From Poindextera sp041691315 (GTDB lineage Bacteria; Pseudomonadota; Alphaproteobacteria; Caulobacterales; Caulobacteraceae), in contig JBEPUW010000020.1 in assembly GCA_041691315.1 (NCBI GenBank), forward strand, positions 5,204-69,203: a stretch of DNA of 64,000 nt, written 5' to 3'. This document shows positions 43,267-51,587 of the stretch, one piece after another (the first letter of the stretch is position 1; the number at the start of each line of letters is the position of its first letter). The translations under genes were made by a program, and so were the position numbers. The notes beneath the pieces are model-generated. The model saw only the letters and a list, made by a program, of their open reading frames with translations. It ran no database searches and was not told the DNA's origin.

Positions 43267-44421
43267 ATGGCCATGTCCGACTGGTTGACGGCACCCGAGA
43301 CGCTGGCCCGGCTAAAAATCCGGCCACAGACCCTGTATGCCTATGCCAGCCGCGGCCGGCTGGAGGTGAAGCCCGACGCCGACGATCCGCGCCGCAGCCT
43401 CTATCGCGCCGTCGACGTCGCCCGGCTGGAGGGGCGCAAGGCGCGTGGCCGCAAGGCCGCCGCCGTGGCCGAAGACGCCATCGCCTGGGGCGAGCCGGTG
43501 CTGGCCTCGTCGATCACCACCGTCTTCGAGGGCCGCCTGTATTATCGCGGCCGCGACGCGGTGCTGCTGGCCGAGAGCGAGAGCCTGGAACGGGTGGCGC
43601 GGCTGCTGCGCGGCGGCGACGGCGTACGCATGAAGGAGCGGCCGACCGAGCCGGCGGTGACCTTCGGCGACGCGCGGGCCAGGCTGTTCGCCGTGCTGGC
43701 CGCCCACGCCGCCGCCGACCCGTCGGCCCGGGGCCGTGCGCCGCTGGCCCTGGCCGCGGAAGCCGCCGCCCTGCTCGACGCCGCGGCCGACGCCGTGGCC
43801 GGCCGCATCGTCGAGGGGCCGATCCACGTCCGCCTGGCCGAGGCCTGGAACGCCGGACCGGCCGGCGCCGACCTGATCCGCCGCGCACTGGTCCTGCTTG
43901 CCGACCACGAACTCAACGCCTCGACCTTCGCCGCCCGGGTGGCCGCCTCGACCGGCGCCTCGCTGGCGGCGGCGGCCCTGGCCGGCCTCTCGGCCCTGTC
44001 CGGGCCCCTGCATGGCGGCATGACAGCTCGCGTGGAGGCCTTTATCGGCGAGGCCGGCCGCGTCGGCGCCGAGGCCGCCGTCCGCGCTCGCCTGGCCCAG
44101 GGCCTGCCGATTCCCGGCTTCGGCCATCAGCTCTATCCGGCCGGCGACCCGCGCGCCGAGGCGCTGCTAGCGGCGTTCGCACCACCACCCGCCTTCGCCG
44201 CGGTGCTGGCCGCCGCCGAAACCCTGACCGGCGAGCGGGCCAATGTCGACTTCCCACTGACCGCCCTCTCCGCTTCGCTCAACCTGCCGCGGGGCGCGGC
44301 CTTTCTGCTCTTCGCGATCGCCCGGTTGGCCGGATGGCAGGCGCATGCGCTTGAGCAGCTGGCGGGCGGGCGGCTGATCCGCCCGCGAGCGCGCTACATC
44401 GGCGCGCTGCCGGCGCGTTAG
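43267..44421 (+). CDS. Citrate synthase family protein with N-terminal helix-turn-helix domain
   Basis: A 384-residue fusion. Residues 1-60 form an excisionase/MerR-like DNA-binding domain (DWLTAPETLARLKIRPQTLY, AYASRGRLEV, SLYRAVDVARL). The rest is a citrate synthase fold with HELNASTFAARVAAST, LSGPLHGGMTARV, GFGHQLYPAGDPRAEALL and ANVDFPLTALSASL. All three catalytic positions (two His and one Asp) are retained. ATG 43267 or 43273; the TTG at 43255 is within the candidate operators. Divergent from another citrate synthase. The domain pairing suggests a metabolite-responsive regulator, an enzyme, or both; known annotation does not settle this. Confidence 0.85.
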   Translation: MAMSDWLTAPETLARLKIRPQTLYAYASRGRLEVKPDADDPRRSLYRAVDVARLEGRKARGRKAAAVAEDAIAWGEPVLASSITTVFEGRLYYRGRDAVLLAESESLERVARLLRGGDGVRMKERPTEPAVTFGDARARLFAVLAAHAAADPSARGRAPLALAAEAAALLDAAADAVAGRIVEGPIHVRLAEAWNAGPAGADLIRRALVLLADHELNASTFAARVAASTGASLAAAALAGLSALSGPLHGGMTARVEAFIGEAGRVGAEAAVRARLAQGLPIPGFGHQLYPAGDPRAEALLAAFAPPPAFAAVLAAAETLTGERANVDFPLTALSASLNLPRGAAFLLFAIARLAGWQAHALEQLAGGRLIRPRARYIGALPAR

Positions 44422-44459
44422 GCCTATGGCCAACCCGCCGGAGCATGTTACGAGCCATT

Positions 44460-45263
44460 ATGCCCGATTGGTTGACCGCAATCGTCCTCGGCCTCGTTGA
44501 GGGCGCGACCGAGTTTGTTCCGGTCTCCTCTACGGGTCATCTGATTCTCACGAAAACCCTTCTCGGCTTGCCGGACGTGCCCTGGGACGTGTTCATCGTG
44601 CTGATTCAGCTCGGCGCGATCCTGGCCGTCGTCCTGCTCTATTTTCAGCGGCTGTGGTCGGTGGCGCTGCGCCTGCCCAGCGATCCAAACGCGCGACGGT
44701 TCGTGCTCTCGGTCCTGATCGCCTTCCTGCCAGCCGGCATCCTCGGTGCATTGTTCGAAAAGCGGATAGAGGGGGCGTTCGAGAACCCCAAGCTGATCTG
44801 TCTGTCGCTGCTGGTCGGCGGGATCATACTCTGGGTGGTGGATCGCTGGCGGCCGACACCGCGCTACAAGGACGCCATGCGCTATCCGCTCACGCTGGCG
44901 GCGGTGATCGGCCTCTTCCAGTGCCTCTCGCTGGTGCCCGGCGTCTCCCGCTCGGGCTCGACCATCGTCGGCTCCCTGCTCATGGGCAGCGAGCGTCGCG
45001 CGGCGGCGGAGTTCAGCTTCTTCCTCGCCATTCCCACCATGGTCGGCGCCTTCACCCTCGACGCCTGGAAGCACCGAGCGATGATCAACCTTCAGTACGG
45101 CGGGCTCATTGCGATCGGCTTTGTCGTCTCATTTCTGGTCGGGCTGCTGGTGGTGCGGTTTCTGCTCGATTTCGTCTCAACGCGCGGTTTCGGGCCCTTC
45201 GCATGGTGGCGGGTCATCGTGGGGGCCGGGGGCCTCGTCCTCCTGACCGTGCTGGGGCGTTAG
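44460..45263 (+). CDS. uppP: Undecaprenyl-diphosphatase
   Basis: Inner-membrane phosphatase that recycles undecaprenyl pyrophosphate to the lipid carrier used for peptidoglycan and O-antigen. 267 residues with about eight hydrophobic segments. The two signature motifs are LVEGATEFVPVSSTGHLIL near residue 12 and LVPGVSRSGSTIVGSLLMG near residue 155. ATG 44460 gives the common MPDWL start; ATG 44445 is a longer alternative. High expression of this enzyme is linked to bacitracin resistance in other bacteria. Followed directly by a dispersed repeat. Confidence 0.94.
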   Translation: MPDWLTAIVLGLVEGATEFVPVSSTGHLILTKTLLGLPDVPWDVFIVLIQLGAILAVVLLYFQRLWSVALRLPSDPNARRFVLSVLIAFLPAGILGALFEKRIEGAFENPKLICLSLLVGGIILWVVDRWRPTPRYKDAMRYPLTLAAVIGLFQCLSLVPGVSRSGSTIVGSLLMGSERRAAAEFSFFLAIPTMVGAFTLDAWKHRAMINLQYGGLIAIGFVVSFLVGLLVVRFLLDFVSTRGFGPFAWWRVIVGAGGLVLLTVLGR

Positions 45264-45349
45264 CTAGAGCGGGCCTACGGAAAAGTGCGAAGCGGTTTTC
45301 CGCCCGCAACCCGCTCTAACTCTTAGTGATCGATCACGGTTATGATTTG
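45264..45349. repeat. Two-hairpin intergenic repeat, copy 2
   Basis: Nearly the same as copy 1 at 37900: TAGAGCGGG arms around GAAAAGTGCGAAGCGGTTTTCCGCCCG, then CTAACTCTTA and a shorter second part (GATCGATCACGGTTATGATTT). The second hairpin has lost its right arm apart from a few bases. It lies between convergent uppP and sulfotransferase and may terminate both. Confidence 0.8.
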
Positions 45350-45357
45350 TGATCTAG

Positions 45358-46266
45358 CTAGGCGCCCTCGCCGGTCGCCAGCCAACGGGCGCAGTCCGGT
45401 CCGAGCTTTTCCAACGCCATCCGCTCGTAGGCCGCGCTTTCCTCGGCCGACAGCACGTCGCGCCAACGGCCGTTGACGCCCTTGTTGATGAAGCTCTTGC
45501 CGCCACCCTCGAAGATCGCACCGCCCAGGGGCGCCACCTGGTCGCCGTGGGCCTTCATGTAGTCGAAGCTGCAGTGGTCGAGGATCGCCGGCCATTTCGC
45601 CGCCGGAACCTCGATGTCGAGGAAGGCCGCGATGCGCCGCATCTCGCCGGGCAGGTCGGCCTTCAGCGCGTTGAAATGGACCAGCATGACATTGGGCACG
45701 TCGCGCGCCGCCCACCAGGAGGCGACGTTCTCCCACAGCGACCAGATCGGGTAGCCGTCGCGTTCCAGCCAGGTGCGGAAGTAGCGCCTTATGTCGGGGT
45801 CCGGCCGGTCGATGGGCGGGCCGACACGGCCGGGCGTATCATTGAGCAACTGGTACCAGAGGTCGTTGGCCTGGCAGTGGTGATTGTAGAACGAGAAGAG
45901 CACGTCGCGGCCGTCGCGGCCGACATAGAGGTATTTGGCCTTGGGCGAGAAGACCAGCGCGTCGAGCGGCAGGTGGGTTTTGACGACCCGCCGATGGGTT
46001 TGCGTCTCCAGCTCCGCCAGCTTCACCTCGGCGGGCGGCACGCGCAGATCGACCCATGGAGACAGTTCGTGGATGACGACGCTCTCATCGCCCTGGAACA
46101 CGAGCTGGCCGACGATTTGCTGGGTCCAGGTCGTGCCCGACTTGGCATAGGTGGCGATCACCACGTCGTCGTTGCGGAACGCGAACCGGTTCCAGACGGT
46201 CGAATCCATATGGTGGTTGTGCAGCTCGCGCGTCTTGCGCGGCCAGGCGATCTCGGCTTGCGACAT
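45358..46266 (-). CDS. Sulfotransferase domain protein
   Basis: A 302-residue PAPS-dependent sulfotransferase of the cytosolic (SULT1-like) type. The 5'-phosphosulfate loop is TYAKSGTTWTQQIVGQL near residue 40. The 3'-phosphate region is YVGRDGRDVLFSFYNHH near residue 120, and the C-terminal FINKGVNGRWRDVLS corresponds to the RxGxxGxW motif. It transfers sulfate to an alcohol or phenol; the acceptor is unknown. Convergent with uppP. Upstream lies the NDUFA9-like fragment. Confidence 0.9.
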   Translation of the reverse strand: MSQAEIAWPRKTRELHNHHMDSTVWNRFAFRNDDVVIATYAKSGTTWTQQIVGQLVFQGDESVVIHELSPWVDLRVPPAEVKLAELETQTHRRVVKTHLPLDALVFSPKAKYLYVGRDGRDVLFSFYNHHCQANDLWYQLLNDTPGRVGPPIDRPDPDIRRYFRTWLERDGYPIWSLWENVASWWAARDVPNVMLVHFNALKADLPGEMRRIAAFLDIEVPAAKWPAILDHCSFDYMKAHGDQVAPLGGAIFEGGGKSFINKGVNGRWRDVLSAEESAAYERMALEKLGPDCARWLATGEGA

Positions 46267-46314
46267 GGTTTCCCCTTGGTCCCAGCGCCAGTGACGAACA
46301 GATGGAGACGGCGG

Positions 46315-46416
46315 TCAAGCGCCGGCTGTGTTGAGCTCGACCAGGTCCGCCCCCTTGCGGTAGCGGCCGAGATCGTTCGGCAGGATGGCCCCCAGCGCCG
46401 TCGGCTGCAGGGGATC
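46315..46416 (-). pseudogene. Decayed 3' fragment of an NDUFA9-like gene
   Basis: The last 33 codons of an open minus-strand frame read PTALGAILPNDLGRYRKGADLV before the stop. This matches the C-terminus of the intact NDUFA9-like protein at 48670-49644 (PTTLEAILPTYLSRYRKGGQ, then YADLVE). The DNA also aligns clearly, with shared blocks such as CGGTAGCGG and GGCAGGATGGC. Further upstream the frame has no resemblance to the intact gene. It is therefore a leftover 3' end on the far side of gadB and marC. Confidence 0.75.
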
Positions 46417-46548
46417 ACCGCAGCCTGGACCGGCTCGGCCGGCTGATGATGGGCCAACCGGCGAGTCGCGACGGTGGCGTTGCCCGGCCTTCGCCTTATG
46501 GTGGGCCTGGGGGCGGCGTCGGCGCGACCTCGCATTCGGGAGACCATC

Positions 46549-47949
46549 ATGTCGCTTCGGTCGCGCAAAGACCTCAAGTCCGGCGTCAACGACACGCTGT
46601 CTGGCCGCGTCGCGCTTGAGCATCCGATTCCGAAGTACCGCTTTCCGGCGCACGAGGGCCAGCCGGCCGACATCTACCAGGTGGTCTCGGACGAACTCTA
46701 TCTCGACGGCAATGCGCGCCAGAATCTGGCGACCTTCTGCCAGACCTGGGAGGAGCCGGAGCTGCATCGGCTGATGGAGCTGTCGATCGACAAGAACATG
46801 ATCGACCGGACCGAATATCCGCAGACGGCGGAAATCGAGATCCGCTGCGCCCAGATGCTGGCGGATCTGTGGAACGCGCCTGCCGGCGCCAATCCGATCG
46901 GGACCTCAACCGTCGGCTCGTCGGAGGCCTGCATGCTGGCCGGCATGGCCGCCAAGTGGCGCTGGAAGGCGCGGCGCCAGGCCGAGGGCAAGCCGACCGA
47001 CAAGCCGAACCTGGTCTGCGGCCCGGTGCAGGTCTGCTGGGACAAGTTCTGCGTCTATTGGGAGATCGAGAAGCGGGAAGTCCCCATGCGTCCGGGCTCC
47101 TACAGCATGGATCCCGAGAGCATGCTGGCCGCCGTCGATGAGAACACCATCGCGGTCGTCCCCACCCTGGGCGTCACCTATACCGGCCAGTACGAGTTCG
47201 TTGAGCCGATGGCCGCCGCACTCGACGACCTGCAGGCGCGGACAGGCCTGGATATCGACATCCACGTCGACGGGGCCAGCGGCGCCTTCCTGGCCCCGTT
47301 CACCGCGCCGGACATGAAGTGGGACTTCCGGCTGCCGCGGGTGAAATCGATCAGCACCTCTGGCCACAAGTACGGCCTGGCGCCGGTTGGCGTCGGCTGG
47401 GTGGTCTGGCGCGACACCGTCGACCTGCCGTCAGAATTGGTGTTCTCCGTCCCCTATCTCGGCGGGTCCGTGGGCACTTTCGGCATCAACTTCTCCCGTC
47501 CGGCTGGGCAGGTCATCGCCCAGTACTACAACTTCCTCAGGCTGGGTCGCGCCGGCTACAGGCGCGTGCACAAGACCTGCTACGACACCACGCGCTGGCT
47601 CTCGCGCGAACTGGCCAGGCTCGGCCCCTTCGACTTCATCTGCGACGGCGACCCCGCCTGCAGCATCCCGGCCGTCTGCTTCATGATCAAGGCCGGCGCG
47701 GATTGCCCCTACACGCTCTACGATCTGTCCGATCAGCTGACGCGGCGCGGCTGGCAGGTTCCGGCCTTTCCGCTGAACGGCGAGGCGAAGGACATCACGG
47801 TGATGCGGATCATGGTCCGCCAAGGGGTCAGCCGCGACATGGCCGGTCTCCTGGTCACCGATTTCGAGCGCGCGATCGCCCATTTCGACACCCACCCGGT
47901 CGTCGTTCCGCTGACGGAACACGACATCGCCGGCCACAACCACAATTGA
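46549..47949 (+). CDS. gadB: Glutamate decarboxylase
   Basis: PLP enzyme converting glutamate to GABA and CO2, consuming a proton, and usually involved in acid resistance. 466 residues, the same length as E. coli GadA/GadB. Motifs: IDKNMIDRTEYPQTAEIE near residue 80, GTSTVGSSEACMLAGMA near residue 125, the substrate/PLP region HVDGASGAFLAPF near residue 240 and the PLP lysine in TSGHKYGLAPVGVGW near residue 275. ATG 46549 follows CGGGAG. No glutamate/GABA antiporter gene (gadC) is adjacent. It is followed 21 bases later by marC. Confidence 0.95.
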   Translation: MSLRSRKDLKSGVNDTLSGRVALEHPIPKYRFPAHEGQPADIYQVVSDELYLDGNARQNLATFCQTWEEPELHRLMELSIDKNMIDRTEYPQTAEIEIRCAQMLADLWNAPAGANPIGTSTVGSSEACMLAGMAAKWRWKARRQAEGKPTDKPNLVCGPVQVCWDKFCVYWEIEKREVPMRPGSYSMDPESMLAAVDENTIAVVPTLGVTYTGQYEFVEPMAAALDDLQARTGLDIDIHVDGASGAFLAPFTAPDMKWDFRLPRVKSISTSGHKYGLAPVGVGWVVWRDTVDLPSELVFSVPYLGGSVGTFGINFSRPAGQVIAQYYNFLRLGRAGYRRVHKTCYDTTRWLSRELARLGPFDFICDGDPACSIPAVCFMIKAGADCPYTLYDLSDQLTRRGWQVPAFPLNGEAKDITVMRIMVRQGVSRDMAGLLVTDFERAIAHFDTHPVVVPLTEHDIAGHNHN

Positions 47950-47970
47950 TCCAACCGGTCAGGACAGGCC

Positions 47971-48666
47971 TTGTCGATAACCCTGGCGCAACTGCCGATG
48001 ACGACGTTCGCGGGCGCCTTCCTGCTCGCCTTCCCGACGCTGTTCTCGATCGTCAATCCGTTCGGCTCAGCCCTGATCTTCAAGGAACTGACCTCGGATC
48101 GGTCGCTTTCCGAACGGCACTACCTGGCCCGCCGGATAGGGCTCTACGTGGCCTTCCTGCTGATTGGCTCGATGTGGATCGGCGGGTTCGTCCTGGCCTT
48201 CTTCGGCATCAGCCTCGGCGCCCTGCGCATCGCCGGCGGCTTGGTGGTCACGGTGAGCGCCTGGGGCCTCTTGATGGAGCCTCAGAAGCACGAGGATCGA
48301 AAGGTCGCGGACGCCGCCCCAACGCATGGCGACCCGGACGACGTCGCCTTCTTCCCCTTAACGATGCCGCTCACCACCGGCCCCGGGACCATCGCCATCA
48401 CCATCGCCCTGGCCTCGCAGCAGCCCGCCGACGGCGTCGGCAAGATCGCCTACATGGCCGGTGCGAGCCTCGCGGTGCTGTCGATCGCGGCCCTGGTGTG
48501 GATATCCTATGCCTGGTCGGACCACGTGGTCGCCACTCTCGGACATCGTGGCGCACGGATCGTCTCGCGGCTCACCGCCTTCATCCTGCTCTGCGTCGGC
48601 GTCCAGATCATCAGCACCGGGGTCATCAGCCTGGCGGCGACCATTCTGCCGCCGGCGCACGGCTGA
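47971..48666 (+). CDS. MarC-family integral membrane protein
   Basis: A 231-residue inner-membrane protein with six predicted hydrophobic segments. The family motifs are LFSIVNPFGSALIFKELT near residue 25 and PLTMPLTTGPGTIAITIALA near residue 130. MarC-family proteins have no proven function in drug resistance despite the name. The TTG start at 47971 gives a complete N-terminus; ATG 47998 is possible. It lies 21 bases behind gadB and is convergent with the NDUFA9-like gene. Confidence 0.88.
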   Translation: MSITLAQLPMTTFAGAFLLAFPTLFSIVNPFGSALIFKELTSDRSLSERHYLARRIGLYVAFLLIGSMWIGGFVLAFFGISLGALRIAGGLVVTVSAWGLLMEPQKHEDRKVADAAPTHGDPDDVAFFPLTMPLTTGPGTIAITIALASQQPADGVGKIAYMAGASLAVLSIAALVWISYAWSDHVVATLGHRGARIVSRLTAFILLCVGVQIISTGVISLAATILPPAHG

Positions 48667-48669
48667 GGG

Positions 48670-49644
48670 CTATCCGGCGCCCGTTGGCGCGGCCTCGACC
48701 AGATCGGCGTACTGGCCGCCCTTTCGGTAGCGGCTGAGATAGGTGGGCAGGATGGCTTCAAGCGTCGTCGGCGCCACGCCGAGCGCCTCCAACCCGACGC
48801 TGCCTGGGCTGACCACATTGTCCGAGCGCAGGCTTGCGACCTGGTCGGTGGTCAGGATCGGCGCCATCAGCATCGCCTGCAGGTCGCCGGCCATGCCGAT
48901 CAGGCTGGCGGCGGCGAACGGGATCGGCAGCAGCATCGGCCGGCGCTCGGTGACGTCCAGGATCAGCCGCATGAGGTCCGCAAAGCTGTAGACGCTCGGT
49001 CCGCCCAGCTCGAAGGTCCGGCCGGCGGTACCCGGGTCGGCGACGCAGTGGGCGATGGCCGCCGCGACGTCGCCGACGAACACCGGCTGGAACAGCGTGC
49101 GCCCGCCGCCGATCAGCGGCAGCACCGGCGATGTGGCGGCCATGCGGCCAAAGCGGTTGAAGAAGTCATCCTCGGGTCCGAAGACGATGGAGGGCCGCAG
49201 GATCACCGCGCGGGGAAGATGCTCGCGCACGGCCGCCTCGCCCTCGGCCTTGCTGCGGGCGTATTTCGACAGCGCGTCAGGCGCGGCGCCCAGGGCAGAG
49301 ACCTGCACGAACTGCGTCACACCGGCCTTGGCGGCCGCCTCGGCGATATGACGCGCGCCCATGCCGTGCACGCTCTGAAACCGCTGCCGGCCCTGTTCGC
49401 TCAAGACCCCGACCAGGTTGACGCAGGCCTGGGCGCCGTCCAGCGCCCGCTGAACCGAGGCCGGGTTGCGCACATTGGCCTGCGCCACCTCGATCTGGCC
49501 GACATCGCCCAGCATGCGCAGGCGATAGCCGCGGCCCGGCCGCCGCATGGCGGCCCGCACCCGAAATCCCCGTTTGGCCAGCGCGCGCACGACCTGCGCG
49601 CCGATGAAGCCCGAGCCTCCGAAGACCGTCACCAGTCCTTGCAT
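48670..49644 (-). CDS. Complex I NDUFA9-like NAD(P)-binding protein
   Basis: A 324-residue atypical short-chain dehydrogenase of the group related to the mitochondrial complex I subunit NDUFA9. The Rossmann motif VFGGSGFIGAQVVRAL is near residue 8, FVQVSALGAAPDALSKYARSK in pieces near residue 112 (with Tyr and Lys), and ILRPSIVFGPEDDFFNRF near residue 148. The C-terminal SRYRKGGQYADLVE matches the decayed fragment at 46315. Members are thought to bind NADPH and are linked to respiratory complex or quinone functions; the precise role in bacteria is unclear. Confidence 0.88.
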   Translation of the reverse strand: MQGLVTVFGGSGFIGAQVVRALAKRGFRVRAAMRRPGRGYRLRMLGDVGQIEVAQANVRNPASVQRALDGAQACVNLVGVLSEQGRQRFQSVHGMGARHIAEAAAKAGVTQFVQVSALGAAPDALSKYARSKAEGEAAVREHLPRAVILRPSIVFGPEDDFFNRFGRMAATSPVLPLIGGGRTLFQPVFVGDVAAAIAHCVADPGTAGRTFELGGPSVYSFADLMRLILDVTERRPMLLPIPFAAASLIGMAGDLQAMLMAPILTTDQVASLRSDNVVSPGSVGLEALGVAPTTLEAILPTYLSRYRKGGQYADLVEAAPTGAG

Positions 49645-49722
49645 GTCGATCGAGACTCCGCCTCACGCCTTCGCGTCCGGGCGGGGATAGCCGAGCGCGC
49701 TCCCAGGCGCAATCGGCGGGGT

Positions 49723-51435
49723 CTAAGCCGCCATACCCGCGGTCTGCATGAGCGCCCGCACGCGGTTGACGGCGTCGGGGGTCCTGGCGATTTCGGCGCG
49801 GATTTCAGGCGCCCGCATCAGGCGCATTGCCTCGGCCTTGGCGCGGTCGGCGGCCGGGCCGCGTGGGGCGGTCTCGCCGGCGGCGAGGCGGAGCAGCAGG
49901 GTCAGCCGGTTCACCACCGGGGCCGCGGCGCGCGACAGGGCGTGGGCCAGCCGGGCGTCGGCCTCGATCTGGCCGCCGACCTCACCGATCTTGAGCGCGA
50001 TCGGACCCGCCTCCTCGGTGACGAAGCCACAGCGGAAGACCGAGCGTTGCAGCTCGGCAAGGGCCGCCAGCTTGGTCGCCGCCGAGTCCGGGCCGGCGCG
50101 CAGATCGGTCTCGAAGCGCAGCGCGCTGACGTTGGCCTGCACCCAGCGGCTGGCCTGGCGCTTGTTGGCGCCGCCGGTGACGTTTTCCGACAGCCAGAGC
50201 AGCGCCTCGACCTCGCCGAGCGGGCTGCGATCATGGCCGAGGAAGGCCTCGACGAAATCGGCGCGGACCAGGGTGCGGGAGCGGTTGATGAAGGCCTCTT
50301 CCACCTCCTCGTAGGTCAGGATGCGGCCCACGGCCGTGGTCAGCGCCATGGCCAGCGCGCGCAGCATGACGATCTCGCCCTCGGCGTCGTTGGGCCGCAG
50401 GCGCTTGGGACCGGTCAGCTCCTTCAGCACGCGTTGGGCGATCGCGGTGCGGACATTCTCGAAATAAGGCCCGTCCAGCCAATTGGCCAGGCGCGCCGCC
50501 GGACCTTGCAGCTGCGGCATGACCTTGGCGACCGCCGGCTCGATGGAGATGAGCCCATCGACCGCGTCGGCCGCGGCCAGCCGCGTCATCGCCGCCAGCG
50601 CGCCGCCCAGATCGAGATGCACGCCGAGCAGTTCCATGATCCCGGCCCGCGCGCCGAGAATCTCGGTCAGCGGGGTTTCGAGCCCATGGAAGGCCAGCGC
50701 GCGGGCGTCCGGCTCGCGCGGCGCCTGATCGGCGAGGTCGAGCAGCCGGTTGACCTTGCCGCTCCAGCTGGAGCCGGTGCTCATGGCCCGGGCGATGCCG
50801 CCGCCGAGCAGATATTGCTGATTGGGCTGGCCGACCAGCCGCTCGGCCGCGGCGGCGAAGCTCTCTTTCTCGAAGTCGGGGAAGCGGCCCTTGCGCTCGT
50901 CGCGCATCACCCGGTCGATGGTCGCCTGCACCAGCTTCTGAAAGTCGCGGATGACGTGGTGCACGGTCTTGCCGCGCGCCTGCGCCTCGGGAATGGCGAC
51001 CTTCTGGATGGCGTGCTGCAGTTCAAGGCCGGTCGCCTCCAGCTTTTCGATCAGGTCGGGCCGATGCAGCAGTTCGAACGGCGTCGCCCGGTTGCGCGCC
51101 AGCCAGCCTTCCAGCAGCCGCCCGATCCGATCGCGCGCATGCAGCGTATAGAGATCGTGCGGGCTGACGCAGAGCGGCTCGAGGCCTTCTCGCGGCTTCT
51201 TGACCTTGCCCCGGTCGGGCTCGCCCTTGGTCAGTATGGTGACGGTCTTGAACTCGCGGGTCTCTTCGTCGAGCGTTTCCTTGGTCACCTTGACCGAGAT
51301 GGCGCGATGTTCGGCGAGCAGCTCATCGGCGGACTCGATGGCGCGCGTACGGTCCTCGGTGGCCAGTTGCAATGACCACGACGAGCCGTGCTGCCGGCGA
51401 GCAAGGACTTCAAAGTGAACCTGGGCGCGATCCAT
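49723..51435 (-). CDS. Conserved hypothetical protein, large helical
   Basis: I do not recognise a family in this 570-residue protein. It has no signal peptide or membrane segment. The N-terminus is a compact alpha/beta stretch (QVHFEVLARRQHGSSWSLQL, AIESADELLAEHRAISVKVT). The remainder is largely helical, rich in Ala, Leu and Arg, with segments such as RFPDFEKESFAAAAERLVG and ILTYEEVEEAFINRSRTL. It starts at ATG 51435 behind GGAG and is divergent from chvI with 152 bases between, a place taken by pckA in many rhizobia. The intergenic region holds an inverted repeat (TAAGTCC 51452, GGACTTA 51477). Confidence 0.7.
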   Translation of the reverse strand: MDRAQVHFEVLARRQHGSSWSLQLATEDRTRAIESADELLAEHRAISVKVTKETLDEETREFKTVTILTKGEPDRGKVKKPREGLEPLCVSPHDLYTLHARDRIGRLLEGWLARNRATPFELLHRPDLIEKLEATGLELQHAIQKVAIPEAQARGKTVHHVIRDFQKLVQATIDRVMRDERKGRFPDFEKESFAAAAERLVGQPNQQYLLGGGIARAMSTGSSWSGKVNRLLDLADQAPREPDARALAFHGLETPLTEILGARAGIMELLGVHLDLGGALAAMTRLAAADAVDGLISIEPAVAKVMPQLQGPAARLANWLDGPYFENVRTAIAQRVLKELTGPKRLRPNDAEGEIVMLRALAMALTTAVGRILTYEEVEEAFINRSRTLVRADFVEAFLGHDRSPLGEVEALLWLSENVTGGANKRQASRWVQANVSALRFETDLRAGPDSAATKLAALAELQRSVFRCGFVTEEAGPIALKIGEVGGQIEADARLAHALSRAAAPVVNRLTLLLRLAAGETAPRGPAADRAKAEAMRLMRAPEIRAEIARTPDAVNRVRALMQTAGMAA

Positions 51436-51587
51436 CGCGTTACCGAACTCCTAAGTCCGGATACCATTGACCATCAGGACTTAAGACGCGGTTGAGACGA
51501 ACAAGCGCCACAGTTTGGCCAGCCGTCATTGCTCCTGTTGGTCGCAACCCCTAGTTTCCGGCCGAAATTCCGGCTCAGGACATCTCC

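Noticed and set aside
49048..51375. A 775-codon plus-strand frame
   Set aside because: It is antisense to the NDUFA9-like gene and the 570-residue hypothetical, with no domain pattern.
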